From IMG/VR virus record IMGVR_UViG_3300043773_001842, positions 1 to 42,230 of that record: 42,230 nt of DNA. One strand, 5' to 3'. The notes under the pieces are model-generated. The model had not been told where the DNA came from, did not search any database, and saw only the letters and a list, made by a program, of their open reading frames with translations. The translations under genes were made by a program, and so were the position numbers. Numbering within the stretch: position 1 is the first letter of the stretch; every line of letters starts with the position of its first letter. Shown piece after piece: positions 1-6,489 of this stretch. The stretch comes from a virus.

Positions 1-189
1 TGGGTCGGCCAAACTAAGTCTCTTTGCCTCCGAGAACGACTCGCCGGTGTCCACCTTCGATTGAGACGGCGGCGGGTTGTTGTCCTTGTTGCTCACTCCC
101 TGATCACCGAGGTACGGCAGTGCGGGTGCCATGACCATCGCGTCAAGTTCGTGAGGTGCGGAGCGATTCCAGCGAGTCGATGTTCTCAT
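1..189 (-). CDS. Hypothetical protein, N-terminal part only (runs off left edge)
   Basis: An ATG at 189 opens a frame of 63 codons that reaches base 1 without a stop. It begins 3 bases after the phoH stop codon (TAACTGATG), matching the tight spacing elsewhere in the window. The peptide starts MRTSTRWNRSAPHELDAM, then has a Pro/Asn-rich, polar stretch (around residues 34-45) that looks disordered. No family is recognised from this fragment. No Shine-Dalgarno is visible, as for most genes here. The position right behind phoH suggests co-transcription with it. Confidence 0.6.
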   Translation of the reverse strand, partial: MRTSTRWNRSAPHELDAMVMAPALPYLGDQGVSNKDNNPPPSQSKVDTGESFSEAKRLSLADP

Positions 190-192
190 CAG

Positions 193-921
193 TTAGTCGT
201 CGTAACGGTCCAAAATGTGGGCGATGACGGAGTTGCGGACGATGTCCTCCTTGTGGAACTCCAGAATACCCACGTCTTGGAGGTGGCGGAGTCGGTAGAT
301 GGCGTCGACCAGACCGTTCTCACGGCGGAAGACGTCAAGGTCAGCCTGTTTGGTGTCTCCAATCAACACCATCTTACTCTCACTGCCGACACGGGTGAGG
401 CAAGTTTTTACGTGAATCGGGAGGAAGTTCTGAACCTCGTCAACGATGACGAATGATCGATTCAAAGAACGTCCACGAATATCTTCGAGGAGAAGTGGCT
501 CGACGATTCCCTTTTCCAACAGGTAGTTAGCGGCTCCATGTGACCTACAACATACTGGGATGTTGTCCATAATTGGTCCAAGGAGCGGAGCGATCTTTTC
601 GCTCATGTCACCAGGAAGTGCGCCACGTCCACGTTGGAATTCAACTCCAACATCAGAACGAATGTAAACAACCTTGTCAAAGTCGCCTTTGGCAACTAAG
701 CTGAGGCCTGTCCATAAGGCAAGGAGGGTTTTCCCCGTGCCTGCACTTCCATGTGCAATCGTGACAGTGTGGGTTTTGATGAGATGGTTAAACTCTTCCT
801 GTCTGTAGGTTTGAAACTTAACGGGAAGGACGTCCATCCCGCGTGATTCGTAACCCATCTTTGTCTCAGTCATCTCAATCTGACGACGGAGCTTTCTTTT
901 TTCTCGAGCGCTAACAGCCAT
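193..921 (-). CDS. phoH: PhoH-like P-loop ATPase
   Basis: This is a PhoH-family NTPase, a protein common in marine and cyanobacterial phages whose role in infection is unsettled (RNA metabolism or phosphate stress have been proposed). Counting from ATG 921, a Walker A motif GSAGTGKT lies at about residues 58-65 and a Walker B FVIVDEVQN at about 157-165, with an Arg-rich QRGRGALPGD segment between them. The 242-residue length fits phage PhoH proteins. The frame is open up to an ATG at 1017, which would add 32 residues. I prefer 921 because the product then begins with a Lys/Arg-rich MAVSAREKRK segment typical of phage PhoH N-termini, and because the extra segment does not look like this family and carries a perfect inverted repeat. 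Neither start has a Shine-Dalgarno. The gene lies downstream of terL, separated from it by one GGGTAAAAC copy. Confidence 0.93.
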   Translation of the reverse strand: MAVSAREKRKLRRQIEMTETKMGYESRGMDVLPVKFQTYRQEEFNHLIKTHTVTIAHGSAGTGKTLLALWTGLSLVAKGDFDKVVYIRSDVGVEFQRGRGALPGDMSEKIAPLLGPIMDNIPVCCRSHGAANYLLEKGIVEPLLLEDIRGRSLNRSFVIVDEVQNFLPIHVKTCLTRVGSESKMVLIGDTKQADLDVFRRENGLVDAIYRLRHLQDVGILEFHKEDIVRNSVIAHILDRYDD

Positions 922-950
922 ACAATAAGGGTGTGTGAAACTCTTGGGGA

Positions 951-965
951 TCTCACTAAGTGAGA
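951..965. promoter_or_regulatory. Perfect inverted repeat upstream of phoH
   Basis: TCTCACT-A-AGTGAGA is a 7-bp perfect palindrome around one central base. It lies 30 bases upstream of the preferred phoH start and downstream of the GGGTAAAAC motif, so it would be in the phoH leader. It could be an operator or a small RNA hairpin. It is coding only if the longer phoH start (1017) is used. Confidence 0.35.
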
Positions 966-1045
966 GGACTTGGGTTCTATGCCACTTACCACCTCCTGTA
1001 TGGGCGAGGTGATACATATCTCATAAAAGAGATGCGGTCGTAAGA

Positions 1046-1054
1046 GTTTTACCC
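1046..1054 (-). promoter_or_regulatory. GGGTAAAAC junction motif, copy 1 (before phoH)
   Basis: On the coding strand, TAA-C-GGGTAAAACTC follows the terL stop codon directly, and the motif is about 125 bases upstream of the preferred phoH start. It is one of seven copies in the window, all on the coding strand and all at gene junctions. Its role as a promoter or processing site is inferred. Confidence 0.5.
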
Positions 1055-1055
1055 G

Positions 1056-2780
1056 TTAGCCGTCCCACCCAACACTTCTAGTACGACCTCGGCGTCCTCT
1101 CATTATCCGTTCAGCCGTAGTTTCAATAGCATCTCCAGATTCCACATTCCATCCATCCGCTCCCAATGAGCGACGCCCTGTTTTGTTCAGTGTGGAGAAC
1201 ACATTGCTCTCGTCAACACCTTCCCTGCGTGTGGAACCAAGGAATTTACGGTGCGTGATGATGGATTCCGCCAACATACGGTTACCGGCATCTAGGCTAT
1301 TTAGATAGTAATGAAGCGCCCACACCACTGAGTCAGTTCGGTCATCATGGGCCACATATGGGAACTGTGTGAGTTCTTTAATGAACGGGTCACACCAAGG
1401 CCCTTTGACAAAGGTAACTCGGCCTTGCTCGAAGAGTGGCGACACAGCCTGCAAGCGAGTCGTCTTCGACTTTAGTGGCTTGAACTCCTCGATGGGGATC
1501 TTCGCCTCACGTCGCAACACTTGAATCAGGGACTGACCCGACGCCGCCTTCTCGATGCAGAGTACTCTCGCGCTGTAAAGTCGATAGAGGTGTTTCACGG
1601 CCTCGATGAGATCGGGGAACGCCCAGCGTCCGGTGACGATCTCGATAATGTAAGCCCGGCTTGGGTCCTCTTTGTTGATTCCAGCCACGCATACAGCTGT
1701 TTCGTCAGCCATCTCTCTTTCAGAGAATGCACAGTCAACTGCAAGCCATGTCACATCAAACTCAGGCGCCTCTTCCTCCTCAACACAGTGTATCCAGCCA
1801 GGTCTGATAATTTGCCCTTCATCTGCAGTTGGCACTCCCTGATAGAGAGCAGCAAATTTGAAGCTCCCCATCGCCCTTTTCTGCGATAGAAGCATGTCGA
1901 CAGTGAAAGCCGTGTTAGTGGGCCAGTGTGATTCGCCTTGTTTGCGGCCTAGGGGGTCATTGGCAACATCTTCACACAAACCTTGAATGTTAATCCATCG
2001 CCAACCAAACTTATTTTCCTCCTCATCATACAGCCCATCTTTCTCCATGAGGATACCATGAAGGTCCTTTTCGTGGAACCGGGTGGCGATTACCATTTGG
2101 CACCAATGGTTGGTACGACGGGTGGATGCTTGCTCTTCCCACCAACTGGCAAGCGTGTCCATCATCGTTTTTGAGTCAGACGACTTCAGAGGGTCGTCAA
2201 TCACCATGGCTCCCACGCCCGCCGATTCCATATCAGTGGTGCCAGCTGTAAAACCGGTCAACACCCCACCAACTGACGTGGCGAGGATGTAACCTCCGCC
2301 CATGAGGTCATACTTAGAGTCGGGGTTGAATCCGAGGAACTCGGGGAACACCTTTTTGAACCCCGGACTCCTCATCATCAAACACACCTCTCTATGGAAC
2401 TTGCTAGAGAGTTGTGAGCCGTAAGATGCAATAACATGCTGCGTTTTCTGATCGCGACCTAACAGCCATGCCACAAACATGGTCGCCAACATTGACTTTC
2501 CTGAACGTGGAGGGCAGGAAACGATAAGTCGACGCTGGCGGCGTGTGGCTAGATCCTCAAATGCCGCGCCAATGATCTCATGGAAGGGCGCAACCTGAAG
2601 GTCACCCGCTTTCATAATATCACAAAAGGCAAGGAAACAATCCCTTGCCGCTTTATGCTTGAATTCATGAATGACGCTTTTTGGCGCCTCTAACAGCTCA
2701 AGTTCATGAAGGCCACGTTGATAGTGGCGCCAGGATGAGTGCTCTTCAAGTTGGTCAACGTGGGTTAGGATTGGCCTCAT
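1056..2780 (-). CDS. terL: Terminase large subunit (DNA packaging ATPase/nuclease)
   Basis: This is the motor that cuts concatemeric DNA and drives it into the prohead through the portal. The ATPase half shows Walker A CPPRSGKS (about 89-96), Walker B MVIDDP (about 192-197) and a coupling-motif-like ATRFHEKDL (about 232-240). The C-terminal RNase H-like nuclease half shows AVDCAFSE (first acidic residue D349), CIEKAASG (E410) and HDDRTDSVVWAL (D480/D483), the expected acidic cluster. The 574-residue length is normal. The Arg-rich C-terminus (RGRRGRTR) may contact DNA or the portal. Its ATG overlaps the stop of the upstream 92-residue gene by 4 bases, suggesting translational coupling. It is the last packaging gene in the cluster, far from the portal at the other end of the window. 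Confidence 0.97.
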   Translation of the reverse strand: MRPILTHVDQLEEHSSWRHYQRGLHELELLEAPKSVIHEFKHKAARDCFLAFCDIMKAGDLQVAPFHEIIGAAFEDLATRRQRRLIVSCPPRSGKSMLATMFVAWLLGRDQKTQHVIASYGSQLSSKFHREVCLMMRSPGFKKVFPEFLGFNPDSKYDLMGGGYILATSVGGVLTGFTAGTTDMESAGVGAMVIDDPLKSSDSKTMMDTLASWWEEQASTRRTNHWCQMVIATRFHEKDLHGILMEKDGLYDEEENKFGWRWINIQGLCEDVANDPLGRKQGESHWPTNTAFTVDMLLSQKRAMGSFKFAALYQGVPTADEGQIIRPGWIHCVEEEEAPEFDVTWLAVDCAFSEREMADETAVCVAGINKEDPSRAYIIEIVTGRWAFPDLIEAVKHLYRLYSARVLCIEKAASGQSLIQVLRREAKIPIEEFKPLKSKTTRLQAVSPLFEQGRVTFVKGPWCDPFIKELTQFPYVAHDDRTDSVVWALHYYLNSLDAGNRMLAESIITHRKFLGSTRREGVDESNVFSTLNKTGRRSLGADGWNVESGDAIETTAERIMRGRRGRTRSVGWDG

Positions 2781-3055
2781 GACGATAATTTCTTCAGCAG
2801 ATCATCAACTTTAGATGAATACTCCTTAGCCAACTCTTTCTCAGAAGCTCCCTCTTTTGGAGCAGTGAGGTCAACGATGTCACTCACAAGATCACGGTGG
2901 GTCTTGATAGCAGAGTTGAAAATAGTAATAAGGTCGCGGATACCTGCATCAGGCATCGCATCCTCAATGTAGCTTAAAGCCTCAGTGGCAACCTTTAAGG
3001 CATCCTGGGCTAGAACTTCTTTGGTCCGAATGATGTCTTCGTGTGATTTTTTCAT
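2777..3055 (-). CDS. Candidate terminase small subunit
   Basis: A 92-residue, strongly helical, charged protein (MKKSHEDIIRTKEVLAQ...) ending in a Lys/Glu-rich helix (SKVDDLLKKLSS). Small terminase subunits are short helical proteins usually encoded directly upstream of terL, and this gene overlaps the terL start by 4 bases. I see no clear helix-turn-helix, so the assignment rests mainly on position, size and predicted helicity. Its own ATG overlaps the stop of the 53-residue ORF upstream (ATGA), so the three genes look translationally coupled. It could instead be another small packaging accessory. Confidence 0.5.
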   Translation of the reverse strand: MKKSHEDIIRTKEVLAQDALKVATEALSYIEDAMPDAGIRDLITIFNSAIKTHRDLVSDIVDLTAPKEGASEKELAKEYSSKVDDLLKKLSS

Positions 3056-3213
3056 CGTGGGAATCGGCGGTTACAGCAACCACCCGCACCCGGAAGTGGG
3101 TGGGAATTCGAAGGCCGCTGATTGATCATGGCCAAGATTTGCCTAGCGCGAGTAGGGTCTCCTTGGGCAAGTGCTTGGTAGTACTGTGCCCAAAGTTTGG
3201 GATTCTCTTGCAT
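3052..3213 (-). CDS. Small hypothetical protein (53 aa) upstream of terminase
   Basis: ATG 3213 opens a 53-codon frame. The product starts with a helical, aromatic-rich segment (MQENPKLWAQYYQALAQGD) and ends in a Gly/Cys/Arg tail (GAGGCCNRRFPR). A GGAG four bases before the ATG is one of the few Shine-Dalgarno-like elements in the window. The TGA stop overlaps the next ATG (ATGA). The composition looks like a genuine protein rather than a random frame. No family is recognised. It overlaps the 57-codon ORF upstream in a different frame. Confidence 0.55.
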   Translation of the reverse strand: MQENPKLWAQYYQALAQGDPTRARQILAMINQRPSNSHPLPGAGGCCNRRFPR

Positions 3214-3316
3214 AGTTCTCCGACTCTAGTAGAGCCTCGTACGTTTCGTCCCACTCCTCTGCTCCGCTATCAGCGAAGAAGAATGAGAAGCACAGCGGCG
3301 GTTTCTGCTTTTTCAT
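3143..3316 (-). CDS. Small hypothetical ORF (57 aa) overlapping the next gene
   Basis: ATG 3316 lies three bases after the GGGTAAAAC motif (CTC then ATG). The frame encodes 57 residues: a basic start (MKKQKPP), a hydrophobic patch (LCFSFFFA, about 8-15) and an acidic middle (GAEEWDETYEALLESE, about 18-33). The last 24 codons overlap the 53-residue ORF in the +1 frame and look less protein-like (TCPRRPYSR). The first two thirds may be real coding with the start of the next ORF nested inside it. No family is recognised. Confidence 0.4.
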   Translation of the reverse strand: MKKQKPPLCFSFFFADSGAEEWDETYEALLESENYARESQTLGTVLPSTCPRRPYSR

Positions 3317-3319
3317 AGA

Positions 3320-3328
3320 GTTTTACCC
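3320..3328 (-). promoter_or_regulatory. GGGTAAAAC junction motif, copy 2 (before terminase cluster)
   Basis: It has the same context as copy 1: TAA-C-GGGTAAAACTCT directly behind the stop codon of the 412-residue gene, followed at once by an ATG. The 12-base core CGGGTAAAACTC plus the preceding TAA is identical in both copies although the flanking genes are unrelated. Confidence 0.5.
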
Positions 3329-3329
3329 G

Positions 3330-4568
3330 TTAGGGGCAGATCTCGGGTCGACATGTCGGGCACCCAAGCTTCCACAGTTCGTTGATGGAGGTGTATTGGA
3401 TATCCGTTTCCTTCACCCAGCCTCGACCGGCTGGGGACTGCTGGACGAGGACGTAACGGTCGGCGTCCACCTGAATGTAGACATTGGGGAGCACACCGAT
3501 CACGATCCCTCCATCGATCATTCTCTGATTCGACTGAGGGTTGGTGGGGTCTGTGTAAAGGACCACCGCGTTACTCAGCGTGACGGCGAGTTGACCGGTC
3601 ATCGTGCTGAAGGTGAAAGTTCCCTCGAGAGCGGACTTACCGTAGTTCTCGTTGGTGATGTTGCCTATGGAACTCCTCCAGAGTCCCCAAGCGTAGCGCA
3701 TAAGGTACTGTGGGAAGCCATCCTCGTCGCTCAGTCCACAGTAGATGACTTCGGCGATCGTCTCATTGGTCTCGATCTCGGTGATAGCGACCATGATCTT
3801 GTTCTTGTCCTCACCCAGGTACTGTCCGGTCCAAGTCAAACGGACACGGTCGATCAGCTCTGCGGGCAGGAAGACGGTGGTCGGGTCACAACAGTAGACC
3901 ATATTGCCCGACCGAGTGATGGCGTTCTCCCACGTGATACTTCCACCGTTGCCGTTGTCGCATCCAGGAGTGTCGGCGCAGGTTCCGTCAGGAAGGGCCG
4001 GCACAAAGATTCGACCCTCATTGTCGATGACTCCTGCGAGTGGGAGACTCGTGCGAGTGTAACGACCTGGGAAGATCTGCGAGCAGTCCCCACGCTGAAC
4101 ACACGGGTCAAGAGCGACATAGGGAACGGTCTCGGAGATGGTAATCTGCCAGACCTGGGTGTACGTGTACTGGGAGTTGTCGGTGATTCCGGTGAAGGAC
4201 TCCGACTGGAGGGTGAACGACTCGGCGACAGCGACACCCGCGTCACCTGGCACACCGTTCACGAGAGTGTTGAGAGCGCCGGCCAGCAGTTGTGTGGCGA
4301 AGTCGTGGCCGGAGCTCGAGAGGTAGTTCTGACACGAGAAGTTCAGCTCGAAGGTGAGCGCTCTCTCGTAGACGAGTGGGATACGTGTCTTCACATTGAA
4401 GAACGAGCTGACGTACCGCACAACGATGTTGTTGGTGTCCTGGACCACCCCTTCCTTATCGATCGCGTCGGCGAGACGGATCACGTTCACGCTCAGCGGA
4501 ATCTCTGGAGAGGCGATGAGAGCGTCGCAGATGTACTGCTCGATCCGGGAGATGGTGTATAGTTGCAT
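3330..4568 (-). CDS. gp37-like tail terminator with Cys-rich C-terminal extension
   Basis: Residues 5-155 match the pattern of Mu gp37-type tail terminator/completion proteins: a first helix (IEQYICDALIAS), then IVVRYVSSFF, then ERALTFELNFSCQNY, a helix (FATQLLAGALNTLVNG) and a final strand (TYTQVWQITI). Such proteins cap the tail tube and join tail to head. Known members are roughly 130-200 residues, whereas this one has 412. Residues 160-412 form an extra beta-rich region with many cysteines (CVQRGDC, CADTPGC, VYCCD, LGCPTCRPEIC). The function of the extension is unknown; it could decorate the neck or form whiskers. Unlike in Mu, it lies far from the gp36-like gene, beyond the fibre block. 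It is followed directly by GGGTAAAAC copy 2. Confidence 0.5.
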   Translation of the reverse strand: MQLYTISRIEQYICDALIASPEIPLSVNVIRLADAIDKEGVVQDTNNIVVRYVSSFFNVKTRIPLVYERALTFELNFSCQNYLSSSGHDFATQLLAGALNTLVNGVPGDAGVAVAESFTLQSESFTGITDNSQYTYTQVWQITISETVPYVALDPCVQRGDCSQIFPGRYTRTSLPLAGVIDNEGRIFVPALPDGTCADTPGCDNGNGGSITWENAITRSGNMVYCCDPTTVFLPAELIDRVRLTWTGQYLGEDKNKIMVAITEIETNETIAEVIYCGLSDEDGFPQYLMRYAWGLWRSSIGNITNENYGKSALEGTFTFSTMTGQLAVTLSNAVVLYTDPTNPQSNQRMIDGGIVIGVLPNVYIQVDADRYVLVQQSPAGRGWVKETDIQYTSINELWKLGCPTCRPEICP

Positions 4569-4587
4569 AGATTTATGAGGTGAAAGA

Positions 4588-4607
4588 GGGGGAGCCGAAG
4601 CTCCCCC
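4588..4607 (-). terminator. Hairpin terminator with UUCG tetraloop
   Basis: The coding strand reads GGGGGAGC-TTCG-GCTCCCCC, an 8-bp perfect GC-rich stem closed by the extra-stable C(UUCG)G loop, followed by TCTTTC. It lies 7 bases after the stop of the 54-residue gene and about 20 bases before the gp37-like gene. The U-tract is weak, so it may end transcription only partly or protect an RNA 3' end. Confidence 0.7.
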
Positions 4608-4614
4608 AACATTC

Positions 4615-4779
4615 TTAGAATGTGCCGCAGTTTACGACGCCAGGGATATTGCTGGCGTCAACTTCGATCTTTCCGTCTTCGGTGATGTAGATACCATCAC
4701 CGAGTTGCATTGGGCCGTTCTGAGTGTAGACCTCGTACTGAGCAAGAGAGGGAGCTGGTTGAACTGTAGGAACTGCCAT
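4615..4779 (-). CDS. Small fibre-associated protein (54 aa)
   Basis: ATG 4779 begins two bases after the TGA of the 545-residue fibre gene (TGATCATG) and encodes 54 residues: MAVPTVQPAPSLAQYEV, then VYTQNGPMQLGDGIYITEDG, ending in NIPGVVNCGTF. It is clearly related to the 79-residue protein at 16228-16467, sharing VYTxxGPMQ, a G(I/L)xxTxD segment and a GVxNxG ending. Both lie beside a fibre gene and a UUCG terminator. No known family is recognised. Possible roles are a fibre adaptor, a chaperone or a short tail-tip subunit. Confidence 0.72.
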   Translation of the reverse strand: MAVPTVQPAPSLAQYEVYTQNGPMQLGDGIYITEDGKIEVDASNIPGVVNCGTF

Positions 4780-4781
4780 GA

Positions 4782-6419
4782 TCAAAGAGCGCGAATGAGG
4801 TAGGTAACAGCAACGTTGACCGGATTGGTCTCGCCACCACCGGTGTTGCTCACACGGGGCAGACCAAAGTTGACGTTACCGCCACTTGTCAAACCAGAAC
4901 CACCGCCGGCGTTGATGGAGTCAGTGAGGTTACGCCAGTTGGTATTGATGTTAGCGCCATTTGCGTCAACCATGTTGTGGTTGTGCGAAGCGAAAGCATC
5001 CACTTGACTGGTGCCAACTGCACGAGTTGCCGAACCAGCTTTGACACCAGCAGCGTTGTTGATGGAGCTGTTCTGACCGTCGCCACGCAGGAACACACCT
5101 CGGTAGTCGGGCACGTTGAAGGTGGTGGTTCCATTACCAGCACCGTAAGTAGTGCCGATGATGGCGAACAGTGCAGCGTAGGTGGTGCGGTTGAGGGCGG
5201 CTCCGTCGCAGCGAACGAAACCAGGGATTGTAGGAATCGCTGAAGCGGGCCAGATGATGATGCCACCGACGGGGATCAGCTGGTTCGCCAAAACCGCGCC
5301 ATTGACTGTGGCGTTAGCGCCAGAAGACAGGTTGAACTTCCCTTGGACGTTCAGAGTTGTGGAAGCCGCAAAGGTGGTCGTCTTGACTCCAGAGAAGTTG
5401 TTGTCTGCGGAGAAGTTGGCGACGTCAGAGAAACTAGCGGGAGCGGTGAACGACGAGGTGGCTTGAACCACCATGTTGTCACCACCAGCTGTTGTGCCCA
5501 CGTTCAGGGACTGGGCCACACTGAGGATGTTGGCGGTGATAGCACCGGTGAAGTTCGAGGTGCTGGACACAGCCAGAGTTCCGAACGTGCCGGAAGCACC
5601 GCTCACAGCGCCGGTCGCGGTCACAGCGCCGGTCACGACCACGTTTCCAGCGGAGGTCACGCCGGAGCAGCTGATGGAACCACCAGTGATGATGGGACCA
5701 GTCACTGTCATGGTGCTGCCAAAGTTCGCAGCTCCGTCAGCAGACAGAGGACCCTCAATCTGAGCTCCGCCGCCGCTCTGGATCACCAGGGCGTCGATGT
5801 CAGGAAGGCCAGTGTCAATGATGACTTTGCCGCCGATGGCGCCACCAGCTTGATTGTACTTTTGGAGGTCAAGCTCGAGCAGAGCGGACTGAACGTTGGT
5901 GGAGGCGATGTCGCCTGTCGGGACCACGGTCACATTCTGTGCCGGGATGGTCACGCTGCTCTGGTTGATCAGGCTCCAACCGTTGCCGGTCGAAATGATC
6001 CAGTCGCCCACTTCAGCGGTGCCGGCGGGAGCGGGAGGAGTCAGAGTGCCGCCGACTTGGACGAGCACGTAGACGTCAGTGTTGCCAGCGCCAGAAGCGG
6101 GCAGGGGGTCACCAACAATCAGACCTGCGACAGTGCCAGCAGCAGTGACTGAGGTGACTTCGTTGATGACGGCGTCATAGAGACCGCCGAAGATGGCGGA
6201 ACCGTTGACAGGACCGGAGTTGAAGATGGCTTGTTGCCAACCTTGGCCGGGAACGGTTGCAGTGCCAATCACGTTACCCAGAGTGTCCAGGTAGCTATTA
6301 CCGCCACTGCCAAGATATACGAATCCATCAGCGAGGTTGTAGGCAACCTGGCCTGGGAGGAGGTCCCCAGGCAGGCTGCCCGCGCTCAGACTGTGGAGGT
6401 TTTGAATAGTTGTTGCCAT
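4782..6419 (-). CDS. Tail fibre with N-terminal anchor and C-terminal tail-collar domain
   Basis: A 545-residue receptor-binding type protein. Residues 1-65 carry the anchor shared by four fibres here (LHSLSAGSLPGDLLPGQVAYN, then a YLGSGG strand and a PGQGW end). The middle (about 70-375) is Gly/Ser/Thr/Ala-rich and repetitive (TVTGPIITGG, VTGAVTATGAVSGASG), as in trimeric beta fibres. Residues about 380-545 form a phage tail collar domain: IPVGGIIIWP, GFVRCDGAALNRTTYAALFAIIGTTYG, then VPDYRGVFLRG and a C-terminal SHNHN...TNPVNVAVTYLIRAL. The 1026-residue fibre has a related collar domain, but internally. Composition is typical of virion surface proteins. Specificity for a host receptor cannot be inferred. 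Confidence 0.85.
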   Translation of the reverse strand: MATTIQNLHSLSAGSLPGDLLPGQVAYNLADGFVYLGSGGNSYLDTLGNVIGTATVPGQGWQQAIFNSGPVNGSAIFGGLYDAVINEVTSVTAAGTVAGLIVGDPLPASGAGNTDVYVLVQVGGTLTPPAPAGTAEVGDWIISTGNGWSLINQSSVTIPAQNVTVVPTGDIASTNVQSALLELDLQKYNQAGGAIGGKVIIDTGLPDIDALVIQSGGGAQIEGPLSADGAANFGSTMTVTGPIITGGSISCSGVTSAGNVVVTGAVTATGAVSGASGTFGTLAVSSTSNFTGAITANILSVAQSLNVGTTAGGDNMVVQATSSFTAPASFSDVANFSADNNFSGVKTTTFAASTTLNVQGKFNLSSGANATVNGAVLANQLIPVGGIIIWPASAIPTIPGFVRCDGAALNRTTYAALFAIIGTTYGAGNGTTTFNVPDYRGVFLRGDGQNSSINNAAGVKAGSATRAVGTSQVDAFASHNHNMVDANGANINTNWRNLTDSINAGGGSGLTSGGNVNFGLPRVSNTGGGETNPVNVAVTYLIRAL

Positions 6420-6439
6420 GCTTTCTTAAGTGAAGACTA

Positions 6440-6452
6440 CTTCAATGTGAAG
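6440..6452. promoter_or_regulatory. Small inverted repeat in fibre leader
   Basis: CTTCA-ATG-TGAAG is a 5-bp perfect hairpin in the 70-base gap between the 440- and 545-residue fibre genes. It lies between the GGGTAAAAC motif and the downstream ATG at 6419, so it would be in the leader. Stability is low. Confidence 0.2.
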
Positions 6453-6477
6453 TTTTAAGTGGCTTGTTTGTAAAGGT

Positions 6478-6486
6478 GTTTTACCC
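6478..6486 (-). promoter_or_regulatory. GGGTAAAAC junction motif, copy 3 (inside fibre block)
   Basis: The coding strand reads TAATGA-GGGTAAAACAC: a double stop of the 440-residue fibre gene, then the motif, then about 58 bases of leader before the 545-residue fibre gene. This is the only sizeable intergenic gap inside the fibre run apart from the 16468-16520 spacer. Confidence 0.5.
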
Positions 6487-6489
6487 TCA

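Noticed and set aside
61-456. Plus-strand 131-codon frame at the left edge
   Set aside because: It is antisense to phoH and to the partial gene at 1-189; its sequence is low-information and lacks motifs.
3396-4562. Long plus-strand open frames (also around 14663-16231, 26523-27911, 38220-39248 and 21834-22949)
   Set aside because: They lie exactly opposite well-supported minus-strand genes with biased codons and repetitive composition (collagen repeats create an especially long antisense frame). They show no recognisable motifs or start context.
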